Positions 1 through 6,540 are shown, numbered from the stretch's first letter. The stretch is DNA of 6,610 nt from Clostridium disporicum (GCF_001405015.1 NZ_CYZX01000040.1:1-6610); one strand, 5' to 3'. Notes: generated from the sequence alone by a model not told the origin. Made by a program: numbers and translations.

Positions 1-250
1 ATCAGGAGTATTTGGTACATCAGGATTTCCATCAGGTTTTTCTACTGGAACATCAGGAGTACTTGGTACATCAGGAGTTCCATCAGGTTTTTCCGCTGGA
101 GCATCAGGAGTACTTGGTACATCAGGAGTTCCATCAGGTTTTTCTGTTGGAACATCAGGAGTACTTGGTACATCAGGAGTTCCATCAGGTTTTTCCGCTG
201 GAGCATCAGGAGTATTTGGTACATCAGGAGTTCCTCCAGGTTTTGTTTCA
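1..250 (-). repeat. 51-bp in-frame tandem repeat encoding a Pro/Asp-rich stalk
   Basis: Almost five units of 51 bp (starting at 1, 52, 103, 154 and 205 on the plus strand) lie in the 3' part of the M60 gene. Each encodes a 17-residue unit such as PSTPDVPTEKPDGTPDV. The length is a multiple of three, so copy-number changes keep the frame. Units alternate between an APAEKPD type and a VP(T/V)EKPD type, giving a 102-bp higher-order period. A shorter TPDVP/TPDAP echo sits inside each unit. The array reaches the left edge, so its full copy number is unknown. Such Pro-rich repeats usually form an extended wall-spanning spacer; this role is inferred. Confidence 0.93.
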
Positions 251-3200
251 TCATTAACTTTATTTGATAATACTATTATGTTTCTTTCGACTACAGTAGT
301 ATTATTATCACTATCTGTTACTTCATATTTTACTGAATAATTTCCTTCAGTTAAGATACTTAAGTCCATTGTAGGTAATTTTAGTAAATGCATTAAATCG
401 CCATCTTCTAAATCTGTTACAGTTATTCCATTAGAGAAATCAAATCCAGTACCTTCACCTTCATTTATTACTATGTCATCTAATACAGTTATTACTGGGA
501 ATTGATTTGTTACTGTTACTATTCTATCTACAGTTGTAGTGTTTCTGTCACTATCTGTTACAGTATAAGTTAATGTATAATCTTTATTTGTTCCTGGAGT
601 AGGCTCACCTAATTCTCCAGTTACATTTATCTGTAATCCAGTTGTATCAATATCATCAGTGTAGCTAACGTCCTTCATCTTATCGAAGGTAGCAACTTGT
701 CCAACTCCTATTGTTATATTATTAGCACCATGTATAACTGGTGGATTTGATTTAGCAGGAGCTTTTCCTTTATAGAAAGTACCATCTGTAGATATCATAT
801 TAAGAGCTATTTCTTCGTTTATAGCACGAACTTCTATTACATGCTTACCTTCGTTTGGCATATTTAATGTAATTGAAGGTTCTCTTAGTGATCCTGTTAA
901 TTTAACTTTTTCCCACTTACCACCATCGACTCTAATTTCTACTTCAACATCTTTAACTACATATATATTACTTTCATTTCCTTCAAAACAATACATAAAG
1001 TAACCAGTAGTTGTGTTGTATGTTGCACCATTTACAAAGGCTCCATTAGAATGTTTCTTCCAATCTCCTTCATATTGTATAAAGCTAGAGTCCTGAGCTA
1101 TTACATTTTTTACATTTGTTTTATTTGATAACTTTACCTCTGAAACTATTGTTATATTACGGCCATCTCTATTATTTAAAGCTCTAATTTTTAAATATTT
1201 AGCTTTTGTTTCTGGTAATGATATTTTTATGTCTGCAGGGGCACTTGAATTGTCTTTTCTTGTTTTATCTTCATGTATCTGCGTCCAAACAGTTTTATCT
1301 CCATTATACTCATCTGCTATAAATATTTCATAATCTCCTATTACACCAACTTGGTCATATTGACGTGTATATATTTCTAGATTATTAAAAGATTTTTCTT
1401 CACCTAAATCAATTATATACTCATGTGGGAAAGGTGTTCTATTAGAATCATCATAAGATGAGTGGAAATATGTAGATATATCTCCGTCAACTATATTTTC
1501 TTTAATACCTTCATTATGAGAGTTTGGATCATTATTAGGAACAACTCCTTGTGGAGTACTAATAACTGTTAATCCTTTTAATAAAGTTTCATCTGCTGTT
1601 GCTAATGTTGATGGTCTAATATACTCAGGGTCTGGCATTATGAAGTTTTTATCTGTAATTTTACCTACATCATCTAAGTTGCAATAGACCTTAGTTATTG
1701 ATTTCCAACTAGTATCTCCTGAAGTTTTTCTAATATTTACATCAGCCCAGCCTATACCTCCAGTATTTTTAGCTACTAATGTATATGGATAAGCTTTATT
1801 AGCTTCTAATTTTACTGTAAAGCTAGTTGATTTAGGTCTGCCTTGATCATCAAGTTGTTGAGAAAGATTAAATGCATCTTCAGCAGTCTTTGCATAAGCG
1901 TTAGCTACAGATTGTAATGTTGTTTTATTATTTGAATGTAATTGAAAAGCAGCTCTATCATCCCCGAAAGCTTGGAATTCATACTCTCCATCTTCATCTA
2001 CCATAAAATATCCGGTGCTTCTAGATAATTTATCACCTTCTGCTGCATCAATTCTCATTCCAGTTGATGTTGAAGTTCCGTATGGAGTGCCTGTCTTTAA
2101 AGCATCTAAGGCTTCGTAAATATCCCATTTAAGTATATCGAAATGCTCTACAATACTAGAATTATAATCTAGAGCTATAGTACAGTTTAATTTAGTATCA
2201 TGAGATATTCCATCTTTTTCAACTCTAACTGTTAATACAAATTCATCTAATGCATTTTCAGGCATTGATTTACTAGCTAAATAATCATATTTACCATCAG
2301 GTCTTAAGTTTAAAGCTCCGTACTTTGGCTGTGATACATCTATCACAGTTACATTACCAGGTGAAACTAAACTTTTTTGGAAGTCAAATGTATAACCACT
2401 AGATGGAATATAGAATGGTCTACCTGTTTCTCTGCCTACTTCCCCCATTGCATATACACTTTGCACTGGAATAAATTCCTCATATTTAAGGGCTTTTATC
2501 GCATCAATCGTTTGTTGTTTCAATGGCCAACATAATTCATTTTGTATATACCATGTATAATCACGTCCACCAGCCACACAAAATCTATATGCCATATCAT
2601 CATATCTATCATCTCTCTTCAGTCCGCCTTGACTTTCAAGCTTATAATCATATGGTGGAATATATATTCCGTTAAAGGTTCCTCCCTCATAAGTTGATTT
2701 AATAACATTAACATAGTTTATTGGTCCAATTTCATGAGCAAATGTACTAAACATAAAGTTACCTATATTCGGTACACCTGGATAGTACTTAACACCTTCA
2801 AATATTTGCTGTTTTAAACTACTATATGGATCTGCAACCTTATTCCAATCATAAGTTCCCTCTTCACCTCTAGAAGCTGCTATATTAGTATATAAAATAT
2901 ATGATGCAGCACTTAAAGCATTATTAGTTATTTCAGTAAAATCAGTTCCAAGGCCCCATTCATCAGAATATGAATTATATCTTCTTTGATAATGGTGATT
3001 TATTTCATGTATTATTCCCCAACTTCCATTTTTCACTAGACCATCATAATCAAATGCATCTTTTGACCATTCTGGTGGTAAATTACATGACCAGCTCCAT
3101 ACATTTGCATATGCTATACCAACGGTTATATATTGGTCAAAAGTAAGAGTCATTGGTGTTGTTCTGTTTTCAAGGCCCATTGCATTGGCACTTAAGGCAG

Positions 3201-4125
3201 TTACATTTGTCCAAAACTCTGCTGCTTTTTGAGGATCTTCAATATGACGAATAAATTTAGCCGGAAGTATAAATCTTAAATAAGGAGTTCTTATTTCAGC
3301 AAATATACCTGGTGCATCTTTTGCAACTTTCCATTCTTCAGCTGTTGTTTTACCTAAATCATAATATGGTGTATCAACTACCCCTTTAATATCTACCTCA
3401 ATATTTGTGCCTGAAGGAACAGATTCAGCTATTTCTATAAAGACCATTCCTCCAAAAGGTGTACCTACTTTAGTTTCGCTTTCACTAATAGAGAAAGTTT
3501 TTCCTAAATACGGCATACGATTTTCGTTGCTATGATTATAATGATAATCTTCTGCATCAACCATAGTCATACCTACGCTAAGTTTAATTTTCCCTTGCTT
3601 AGCGTATTTTAAAGCTTCATCATTTAATGTTACAGTTGCTATTTCACCAGCTGGAACATATGAAGCTAATGAATGTGTTCCTTTAACATTAGTATTAATA
3701 TATATTTTCTTTTCAACACCTAAAGCATCATCTGGAACAGTACCATAAAATTGTCCATCAGCTGCTTTATGTTTTGTTAATGTTCCATTTTTAATATCTT
3801 CTTCTACCTTGTCCATAATTGCTTTATTTTCAGCTTTTATTAGCTCAAAGGTAGCTTCATCTGGAACTTGATTAATTAATGGAATTGGATAGTAAGTTAT
3901 ATCATAAAGTCCAGTTACGTTTGGTAAAGTACGTGGAACGTCTGTCCTAGTTGTTATAACGCTATCTGTTGTATCGTATACAAAGGTATCATTGATTCCC
4001 TCTGAATAGATTGGATTGCTATAATCGTAATTTTCATCTGCAAAAGTAACTGTGTTAAAATTTAATGTAACAGCAAATACAAATACAGATAATTTACATA
4101 TGGTTTTTAATACTTTTTTCTTCAT
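1..4125 (-). CDS. Secreted multidomain M60-family (enhancin/mucinase-like) zinc metallopeptidase, C-terminus beyond the window
   Basis: This frame runs 1375 codons without a stop and is cut by the left edge. The ATG at 4125-4123 follows AAAGGA with a 5-nt gap and opens a Sec signal peptide (MKKKVLKTICKL, then a hydrophobic core, cleavage after TFA at residue 29). Approximate modules: 145-260 M60-like N-terminal domain; 265-570 catalytic domain with H373-E-I-N-H377 and, 20 residues on, E398 in TEITNN, matching the M60 signature HExxHx(8-28)E; 575-660 cadherin-like fold; 675-800 PA14-like (DEDGEYEFQAFGDDRAAFQL); 840-1000 F5/8 type C/CBM32-like (NIVDGDISTYFHS, PHEYIIDLG); 1005-1120 beta-sandwich module; 1126-1206 and 1206-1290 Ig-like DUF5011-type; 1293 onward Pro/Asp-rich repeats. 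M60 enzymes cut O-glycosylated proteins such as mucins, with H373, H377 and E398 expected to bind zinc and E374 to be catalytic. The accessory domains probably bind glycan and space the enzyme from the cell. A sorting signal may follow outside the window. Family call is confident; substrate is inferred. Confidence 0.93.
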   Translation of the reverse strand, partial: MKKKVLKTICKLSVFVFAVTLNFNTVTFADENYDYSNPIYSEGINDTFVYDTTDSVITTRTDVPRTLPNVTGLYDITYYPIPLINQVPDEATFELIKAENKAIMDKVEEDIKNGTLTKHKAADGQFYGTVPDDALGVEKKIYINTNVKGTHSLASYVPAGEIATVTLNDEALKYAKQGKIKLSVGMTMVDAEDYHYNHSNENRMPYLGKTFSISESETKVGTPFGGMVFIEIAESVPSGTNIEVDIKGVVDTPYYDLGKTTAEEWKVAKDAPGIFAEIRTPYLRFILPAKFIRHIEDPQKAAEFWTNVTALSANAMGLENRTTPMTLTFDQYITVGIAYANVWSWSCNLPPEWSKDAFDYDGLVKNGSWGIIHEINHHYQRRYNSYSDEWGLGTDFTEITNNALSAASYILYTNIAASRGEEGTYDWNKVADPYSSLKQQIFEGVKYYPGVPNIGNFMFSTFAHEIGPINYVNVIKSTYEGGTFNGIYIPPYDYKLESQGGLKRDDRYDDMAYRFCVAGGRDYTWYIQNELCWPLKQQTIDAIKALKYEEFIPVQSVYAMGEVGRETGRPFYIPSSGYTFDFQKSLVSPGNVTVIDVSQPKYGALNLRPDGKYDYLASKSMPENALDEFVLTVRVEKDGISHDTKLNCTIALDYNSSIVEHFDILKWDIYEALDALKTGTPYGTSTSTGMRIDAAEGDKLSRSTGYFMVDEDGEYEFQAFGDDRAAFQLHSNNKTTLQSVANAYAKTAEDAFNLSQQLDDQGRPKSTSFTVKLEANKAYPYTLVAKNTGGIGWADVNIRKTSGDTSWKSITKVYCNLDDVGKITDKNFIMPDPEYIRPSTLATADETLLKGLTVISTPQGVVPNNDPNSHNEGIKENIVDGDISTYFHSSYDDSNRTPFPHEYIIDLGEEKSFNNLEIYTRQYDQVGVIGDYEIFIADEYNGDKTVWTQIHEDKTRKDNSSAPADIKISLPETKAKYLKIRALNNRDGRNITIVSEVKLSNKTNVKNVIAQDSSFIQYEGDWKKHSNGAFVNGATYNTTTGYFMYCFEGNESNIYVVKDVEVEIRVDGGKWEKVKLTGSLREPSITLNMPNEGKHVIEVRAINEEIALNMISTDGTFYKGKAPAKSNPPVIHGANNITIGVGQVATFDKMKDVSYTDDIDTTGLQINVTGELGEPTPGTNKDYTLTYTVTDSDRNTTTVDRIVTVTNQFPVITVLDDIVINEGEGTGFDFSNGITVTDLEDGDLMHLLKLPTMDLSILTEGNYSVKYEVTDSDNNTTVVERNIIVLSNKVNDETKPGGTPDVPNTPDAPAEKPDGTPDVPSTPDVPTEKPDGTPDVPSTPDAPAEKPDGTPDVPSTPDVPVEKPDGNPDVPNTPD

Positions 4126-4176
4126 TTGTATCCTTTCTTTATTAAATTTATTATAGTAATAACTGCACCAAAAATG

Positions 4177-4205
4177 ATTATAATATAAGTTTGAATTAAA
4201 TTAAA
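4177..4205 (-). promoter_or_regulatory. Possible promoter of the M60 gene
   Basis: On the minus strand a perfect TATAAT lies at 4182-4177. A weak -35-like TTTAAT lies 17 bp upstream at 4205-4200 and matches only three of six consensus positions. Two further TATAAT words (4155-4150 and 4235-4230) also occur in this AT-rich stretch, each without a good -35. The choice among them is therefore uncertain. The ribosome binding site AAAGGA at 4136-4131 is clear. Confidence 0.3.
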
Positions 4206-4294
4206 TATTTTACAAAAACTATTTTTCATATTATAGATTTTTTTTCATTTAATGCATAGTTTTAATAAAAATATGAATAAAAAACAATTTATTA

Positions 4295-4323
4295 TTGAAA
4301 AAAATGCTTTTAGTTGCTAGAAT
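4295..4323 (+). promoter_or_regulatory. Sigma-A-type promoter of the repeat surface protein gene
   Basis: TTGAAA (4295-4300, five of six matches) and TAGAAT (4318-4323, five of six) are separated by exactly 17 bp. A TGC directly before the -10 gives an extended -10 element. The predicted start of transcription is near 4330, leaving a leader of about 30 nt with AAAGGAG at 4351-4357, six bases before the ATG at 4364. This is the best-looking promoter in the divergent intergenic region (4126-4363), which otherwise shows only AT-rich sequence and short imperfect inverted repeats. Confidence 0.72.
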
Positions 4324-4363
4324 CTAAATGAATATGTCGAAAATTGGAGAAAAGGAGTAAATT

Positions 4364-5860
4364 ATGAAAAAGAAAGCAAGTATTTTAGTATTAACAGGTG
4401 CGGTAACAATGAGTAATATGGGGTTAACAACATTTGCAGATGTTAAAGATGAAAGCCTATTAACTCAAGAAATAAATGCTGACTTACAAAATGAGGTATC
4501 TATAAATAATGAGGAAACATTTATAGTTCCAGAAGTTGACGAACAAATATCAATAATTGAAGATGTTAGTGATGAAAGCTTATTAATTAAAAATGTAAGC
4601 GCTAACTTAAAAAATAAAGTAGTTGTTGAACAAGGTGGAATAGTTAGAGTTGCAGGAGAGGATGGCCAATTAGGAACACCTGACGATGTATTTATTGTGC
4701 CAGGAACATATGGACAAGCTCCAGATATTGATCAGTTTGGAAATGTAACATTACCAACTGGAGGAAAGGTATACCTGCAAAATGGTACTATAGTTGAAGA
4801 TATTGGGAATGATCATTCAATAATAGTTCCAGGGGGGACTGTTATTACACCAAATGGTAATGGTGGTGCACCAACAGTAAACGCAGACGGAAGCGTTAAT
4901 GTACCAGAAGGTAGTATGGTAGTTTTAGCAAATGGATATGATACAACACCACCAAGTGGAAGCTCAGTAAGCAATAATGGAAATGTTACTACAGCAAGTG
5001 GAGTAGAGATTAAAGCAAATGGAACAGTTGTAGTTCCAGGACCAGATGGACAAGTAGGAACACCTGACGACGTAATGGTTAAGCCGCTTATACATCCAGA
5101 TATATACGGCGAAATTCCAACTGTTGATGAATTTGGAAATGTAACATTACCAACTGGAGGACATGTATTACTGCCAGATGGGACTATAGTTACAGATAGA
5201 GGAGCTGATTATTCAATAATAGTTCCAGGAGGAACTGTTGTTACACCAAATGGTAATGGTGGAGCACCAACAGTAAATGCAGACGGAAGCGTTAATGTAC
5301 CAGATGGAAGTATGGTAGTATTACCAAATGGAGATGATATGACACCAGAAGATGGAGGTGTTGTAAAACCAGATGGAAGTATTGAAAACTTAGATGGAAG
5401 TGTTATAAGACCAGATGGAAGTATTGAAAATCCAGGCGGAAATGGAAATAATCCAGGTGGAAGCGATGACAACACAGGCGGAAACGGAAATAATCCAGGT
5501 GGAAGCGATGACAACACAGGCGGAAACGGAAATAATCCAGGTGGAAGCGATGACAACACAGGCGGAAACGGAACTAATCCAGGAGGAAGTGAAAACAACA
5601 CAGGTGGAAACGGAACTAATCCAGGAGGAAGTGAAAACAATACAGGTGAAAACGGAACTAACCTAGGAGGAAGTGAAAACAACACAGGTGTAAATGAAAC
5701 TAATCCAAGTGAAAGCGGAAGCAACACAATTGGAAATGTAACTAATCAAGGTGGAACTGTTGTAAATCCTAATACAGGTGATACATCTATAATGGGCACA
5801 TTAGGATTAGGGTTAACGGCATTATTAGCTTTAGTTAAAAATAGAAAAAATAAAGAATAA
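4364..5860 (+). CDS. Repeat-built, wall-anchored surface protein with NPNTG sorting signal (family not recognised)
   Basis: The 498-residue product starts with a Sec signal peptide (MKKKASILVL, cleavage predicted after TFA at residue 25). It ends with NPNTGD (468-473), a hydrophobic stretch and the basic tail KNRKNKE, the layout of a sortase substrate. The mature part is acidic and has no Cys or Trp. From the N-terminus it contains: a degenerate pair of 22-residue motifs (26-47 and 67-88, DESLL core); two copies of a domain of about 115-130 residues (about 87-196 and 214-328), each with DGQxGTPDDV, GNVTLPTGG, SIIVPGGTV and PTVNADGSVNVP; a DGSIEN-rich linker (about 333-355); and a Gly/Asn-rich stalk of 14-residue repeats (about 356-460). 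The duplicated domain looks rich in short beta strands and turns, perhaps an adhesin-like or beta-solenoid fold; this is inference. The start follows a good AAAGGAG. It is divergent to the M60 gene and followed by its own terminator, so it is probably monocistronic. Surface location is well supported; function is unknown. Confidence 0.92.
   Translation: MKKKASILVLTGAVTMSNMGLTTFADVKDESLLTQEINADLQNEVSINNEETFIVPEVDEQISIIEDVSDESLLIKNVSANLKNKVVVEQGGIVRVAGEDGQLGTPDDVFIVPGTYGQAPDIDQFGNVTLPTGGKVYLQNGTIVEDIGNDHSIIVPGGTVITPNGNGGAPTVNADGSVNVPEGSMVVLANGYDTTPPSGSSVSNNGNVTTASGVEIKANGTVVVPGPDGQVGTPDDVMVKPLIHPDIYGEIPTVDEFGNVTLPTGGHVLLPDGTIVTDRGADYSIIVPGGTVVTPNGNGGAPTVNADGSVNVPDGSMVVLPNGDDMTPEDGGVVKPDGSIENLDGSVIRPDGSIENPGGNGNNPGGSDDNTGGNGNNPGGSDDNTGGNGNNPGGSDDNTGGNGTNPGGSENNTGGNGTNPGGSENNTGENGTNLGGSENNTGVNETNPSESGSNTIGNVTNQGGTVVNPNTGDTSIMGTLGLGLTALLALVKNRKNKE
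4439..4627 (+). repeat. Degenerate pair of 22-residue motifs at the mature N-terminus
   Basis: Residues 26-47 and 67-88 of the surface protein align over 22 positions with a 41-residue (123-bp) period. Both begin DVxDESLL and share an N-A-x-L-x-N core. At the DNA level GATGAAAGC(C/T)TATTAA is nearly kept. The first copy sits immediately after the predicted signal peptidase site. The pair looks older and more diverged than the downstream repeats. Confidence 0.75.
4622..5348 (+). repeat. Tandem duplication of a surface-protein domain
   Basis: Two copies lie at about 4622-4952 and 5003-5348. The offset is 384 bp at the GTPDD motif (4673 against 5057). It becomes 396 bp from GNVTLPTGG onward (4739 against 5135), because copy 2 has four extra residues around KPLIHPD. 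The stretch encoding NGNGGAPTVNADGSVNVP is nearly identical in DNA between copies (about 4850-4918 against 5246-5314). The flanking parts are more diverged. This is consistent with one duplication followed by drift or local conversion. Confidence 0.88.
5429..5758 (+). repeat. 42-bp tandem repeat encoding a Gly/Asn-rich stalk
   Basis: Seven 42-bp units start at 5450, 5492, 5534, 5576, 5618, 5660 and 5702, preceded by a half unit at 5429 and followed by a degraded partial unit. Each encodes a 14-residue unit like NPGGSDDNTGGNGN, itself two related seven-residue (21-bp) halves. The first three units are identical apart from the last codon of the third (AAT to ACT). Units four and five switch to SENN, and units six and seven are clearly decayed. 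The unit keeps the reading frame, so the stalk can change length without loss of the sorting signal. Confidence 0.95.
5765..5857 (+). other. Sortase-type cell wall sorting signal (NPNTG)
   Basis: Residues 468-472 read N-P-N-T-G and are followed by a short spacer (DTSIM), a hydrophobic segment (GTLGLGLTALLALV) and the basic end KNRKNKE. This matches the three-part sortase signal, but with Asn in place of the usual Leu at position one. Asn-first motifs with a TG ending are plausible in clostridia. Which sortase class uses this one cannot be told from the window, since no sortase gene is present. Confidence 0.82.
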
Positions 5861-5888
5861 ATCATTTGTCATATAGAAGACTATATAT

Positions 5889-5927
5889 GGAGTTGTGCAC
5901 TAAATAATTAGTGTACAGCTCCTTTTT
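5889..5927 (+). terminator. Rho-independent terminator after the surface protein gene
   Basis: GGAGTTGTGCACTAA (5889-5903) pairs with TTAGTGTACAGCTCC (5908-5922) as a continuous 15-bp stem with two G-U pairs and an ATAA loop. Five T residues follow at 5923-5927. The U-tract lies only on the plus-strand side. It lies 28 bases past the stop codon of the surface protein gene and separates that gene from the MerR unit. Confidence 0.92.
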
Positions 5928-5967
5928 GATTATAGCTTGAAAAGTTAGCTAAAGTAAAAAATAAATA

Positions 5968-5998
5968 TTGACTTTAACCTAAGGGGAAGGATTAAACT
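5968..5998 (+). promoter_or_regulatory. MerR-type promoter and operator upstream of the regulator gene
   Basis: TTGACT (5968-5973, five of six matches to the -35) is followed after 19 bp by TAAACT (5993-5998, four of six matches to the -10). The long 19-bp spacer is the hallmark of promoters that MerR proteins activate by untwisting DNA. The spacer holds an imperfect dyad, CTTTAACCTAAGGGGAAGG (5972-5990), with CCT/AGG at its centre. A perfect 10-bp palindrome AACTTAAGTT overlaps the -10 region (5995-6004). Autoregulation by the downstream gene is therefore likely. Confidence 0.68.
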
Positions 5999-6030
5999 TA
6001 AGTTATTAAATCAAATGCGCAGGTGATAAG

Positions 6031-6474
6031 ATGTTTTCAATAGGAGTTTTTTCAAAAATTAATAAGGTAACCACAAAGACATTAAGATATTACGAAGATG
6101 TAGGCTTATTAAAGCCAGGATATGTAGATGAAGTTACAAAGTATAGATATTATACAACAGAGCAATTGCCTAAATTGCATGAAATAATAACATTGAAGCA
6201 AATGGGTTTATCAATAAATGAAATAAAGAAAGTAATAGATGAACCTAAAGAAATTGAAAATATACTAGTATCTAAAGAAAAAGAAATATTGGATATTATA
6301 AAAGAAGAGGAATATAAACTTTTAAGGTTAAGAAGCTATATTTCTAATTTAAAAGGAGATAAAGGTATGAAAAATATAATTATGAAATCATTACCCAAAG
6401 TTAAAGTTGCATCTATGAGAAGGATAGTAAATAGCTATAATGAGTTTTTAGAAGATAATTTTAGATTGTTATAG
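6031..6474 (+). CDS. MerR-family transcriptional regulator with truncated GyrI-like effector domain
   Basis: The 147-residue product has a full N-terminal winged helix-turn-helix of the MerR family. The HTH spans about residues 3-28, including LRYYEDVGLLKP, and the wing KYRYYTTEQL lies at 37-46. QMGLSINEIKKVI follows at 57-69, and a dimerisation coiled coil rich in Lys/Glu runs over about 75-110. From residue 113 the sequence MKNIIMKSLPKVKVASMRRI resembles the start of a GyrI-like (AraC-type effector) domain. That domain normally runs about 150 residues, but this protein stops after 35 of them. Full-length relatives are usually about 270 residues. The ATG has AGGTGA four bases upstream. The gene lies between two terminators with its own MerR-type promoter, so it is a single-gene unit. 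It may be a decayed regulator or a short form that still binds DNA without sensing a ligand. The ligand and targets are unknown. Confidence 0.88.
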   Translation: MFSIGVFSKINKVTTKTLRYYEDVGLLKPGYVDEVTKYRYYTTEQLPKLHEIITLKQMGLSINEIKKVIDEPKEIENILVSKEKEILDIIKEEEYKLLRLRSYISNLKGDKGMKNIIMKSLPKVKVASMRRIVNSYNEFLEDNFRLL

Positions 6475-6484
6475 GTTGTTATAG
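6465..6484 (+). repeat. 10-bp tandem duplication at the end of the MerR gene
   Basis: (A/G)TTGTTATAG occurs twice head to tail, at 6465-6474 and 6475-6484. The first copy supplies the stop codon TAG (6472-6474). The nine-base core TTGTTATAG is identical in both. It sits exactly where the regulator is cut short and just before the terminator hairpin, and may mark slippage or a rearrangement junction. Confidence 0.7.
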
Positions 6485-6485
6485 A

Positions 6486-6540
6486 GGCTGTCTCTGAAAT
6501 GATTTTTAAAATCATTTCAGTAGACGGTCTTTTTATTTTT
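6486..6540 (+). terminator. Long hairpin terminator after the MerR gene
   Basis: The left arm 6486-6506 (GGCTGTCT then CTGAAATGATTTT) pairs with the right arm 6508-6529. The arms form an inner 13-bp perfect stem (CTGAAATGATTTT), a one-base bulge, then a further outer stem of about 8 bp containing G-U pairs. The T-rich run TCTTTTTATTTTTTATT follows. It begins 11 bases after the stop codon. The stem is unusually long for a terminator and might also be a remnant of a mobile-element end, but no second end or transposase is visible. Confidence 0.83.

Noticed and set aside
1..250. CRISPR array at the left edge
   Set aside because: The repeats are contiguous 51-bp coding units with no unique spacers, and they translate in frame as the M60 stalk.
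12..257. Plus and minus open frames of 81 and 70 codons over the left repeat
   Set aside because: Both are shadows of the 51-bp repeat. The M60 reading frame passes through the same bases in a frame supported by more than 1290 preceding codons.
2725..2745. Second His-Glu motif (FAHEIGP) as another zinc site in the M60 protein
   Set aside because: It lacks the second His of HExxH and lies after the complete HEINH-20-E site.
4222..4277. Inverted repeat TTCATATT/AATATGAA in the divergent region as a shared operator
   Set aside because: The arms are short, separated by 37 bases and made only of common AT-rich words, so chance is a sufficient explanation.
4748..5164. Internal LPTGG words (VTLPTGGK and VTLPTGGH) as sortase sites
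   Set aside because: The spacing is L-P-T-G-G rather than L-P-x-T-G, and neither is followed by a hydrophobic segment and basic tail. They are part of the duplicated domain.
5415..5666. 83-codon plus-strand open frame in another frame of the 42-bp repeat
   Set aside because: Its existence follows from the repeat period being a multiple of three. It lies fully inside the better supported surface protein gene.
5209..5727. 172-codon minus-strand open frame rich in Pro, Leu and Ser
   Set aside because: It is the antisense shadow of the repeat region of the surface protein. Its repeats mirror the sense codons and it lacks an independent ribosome binding site.
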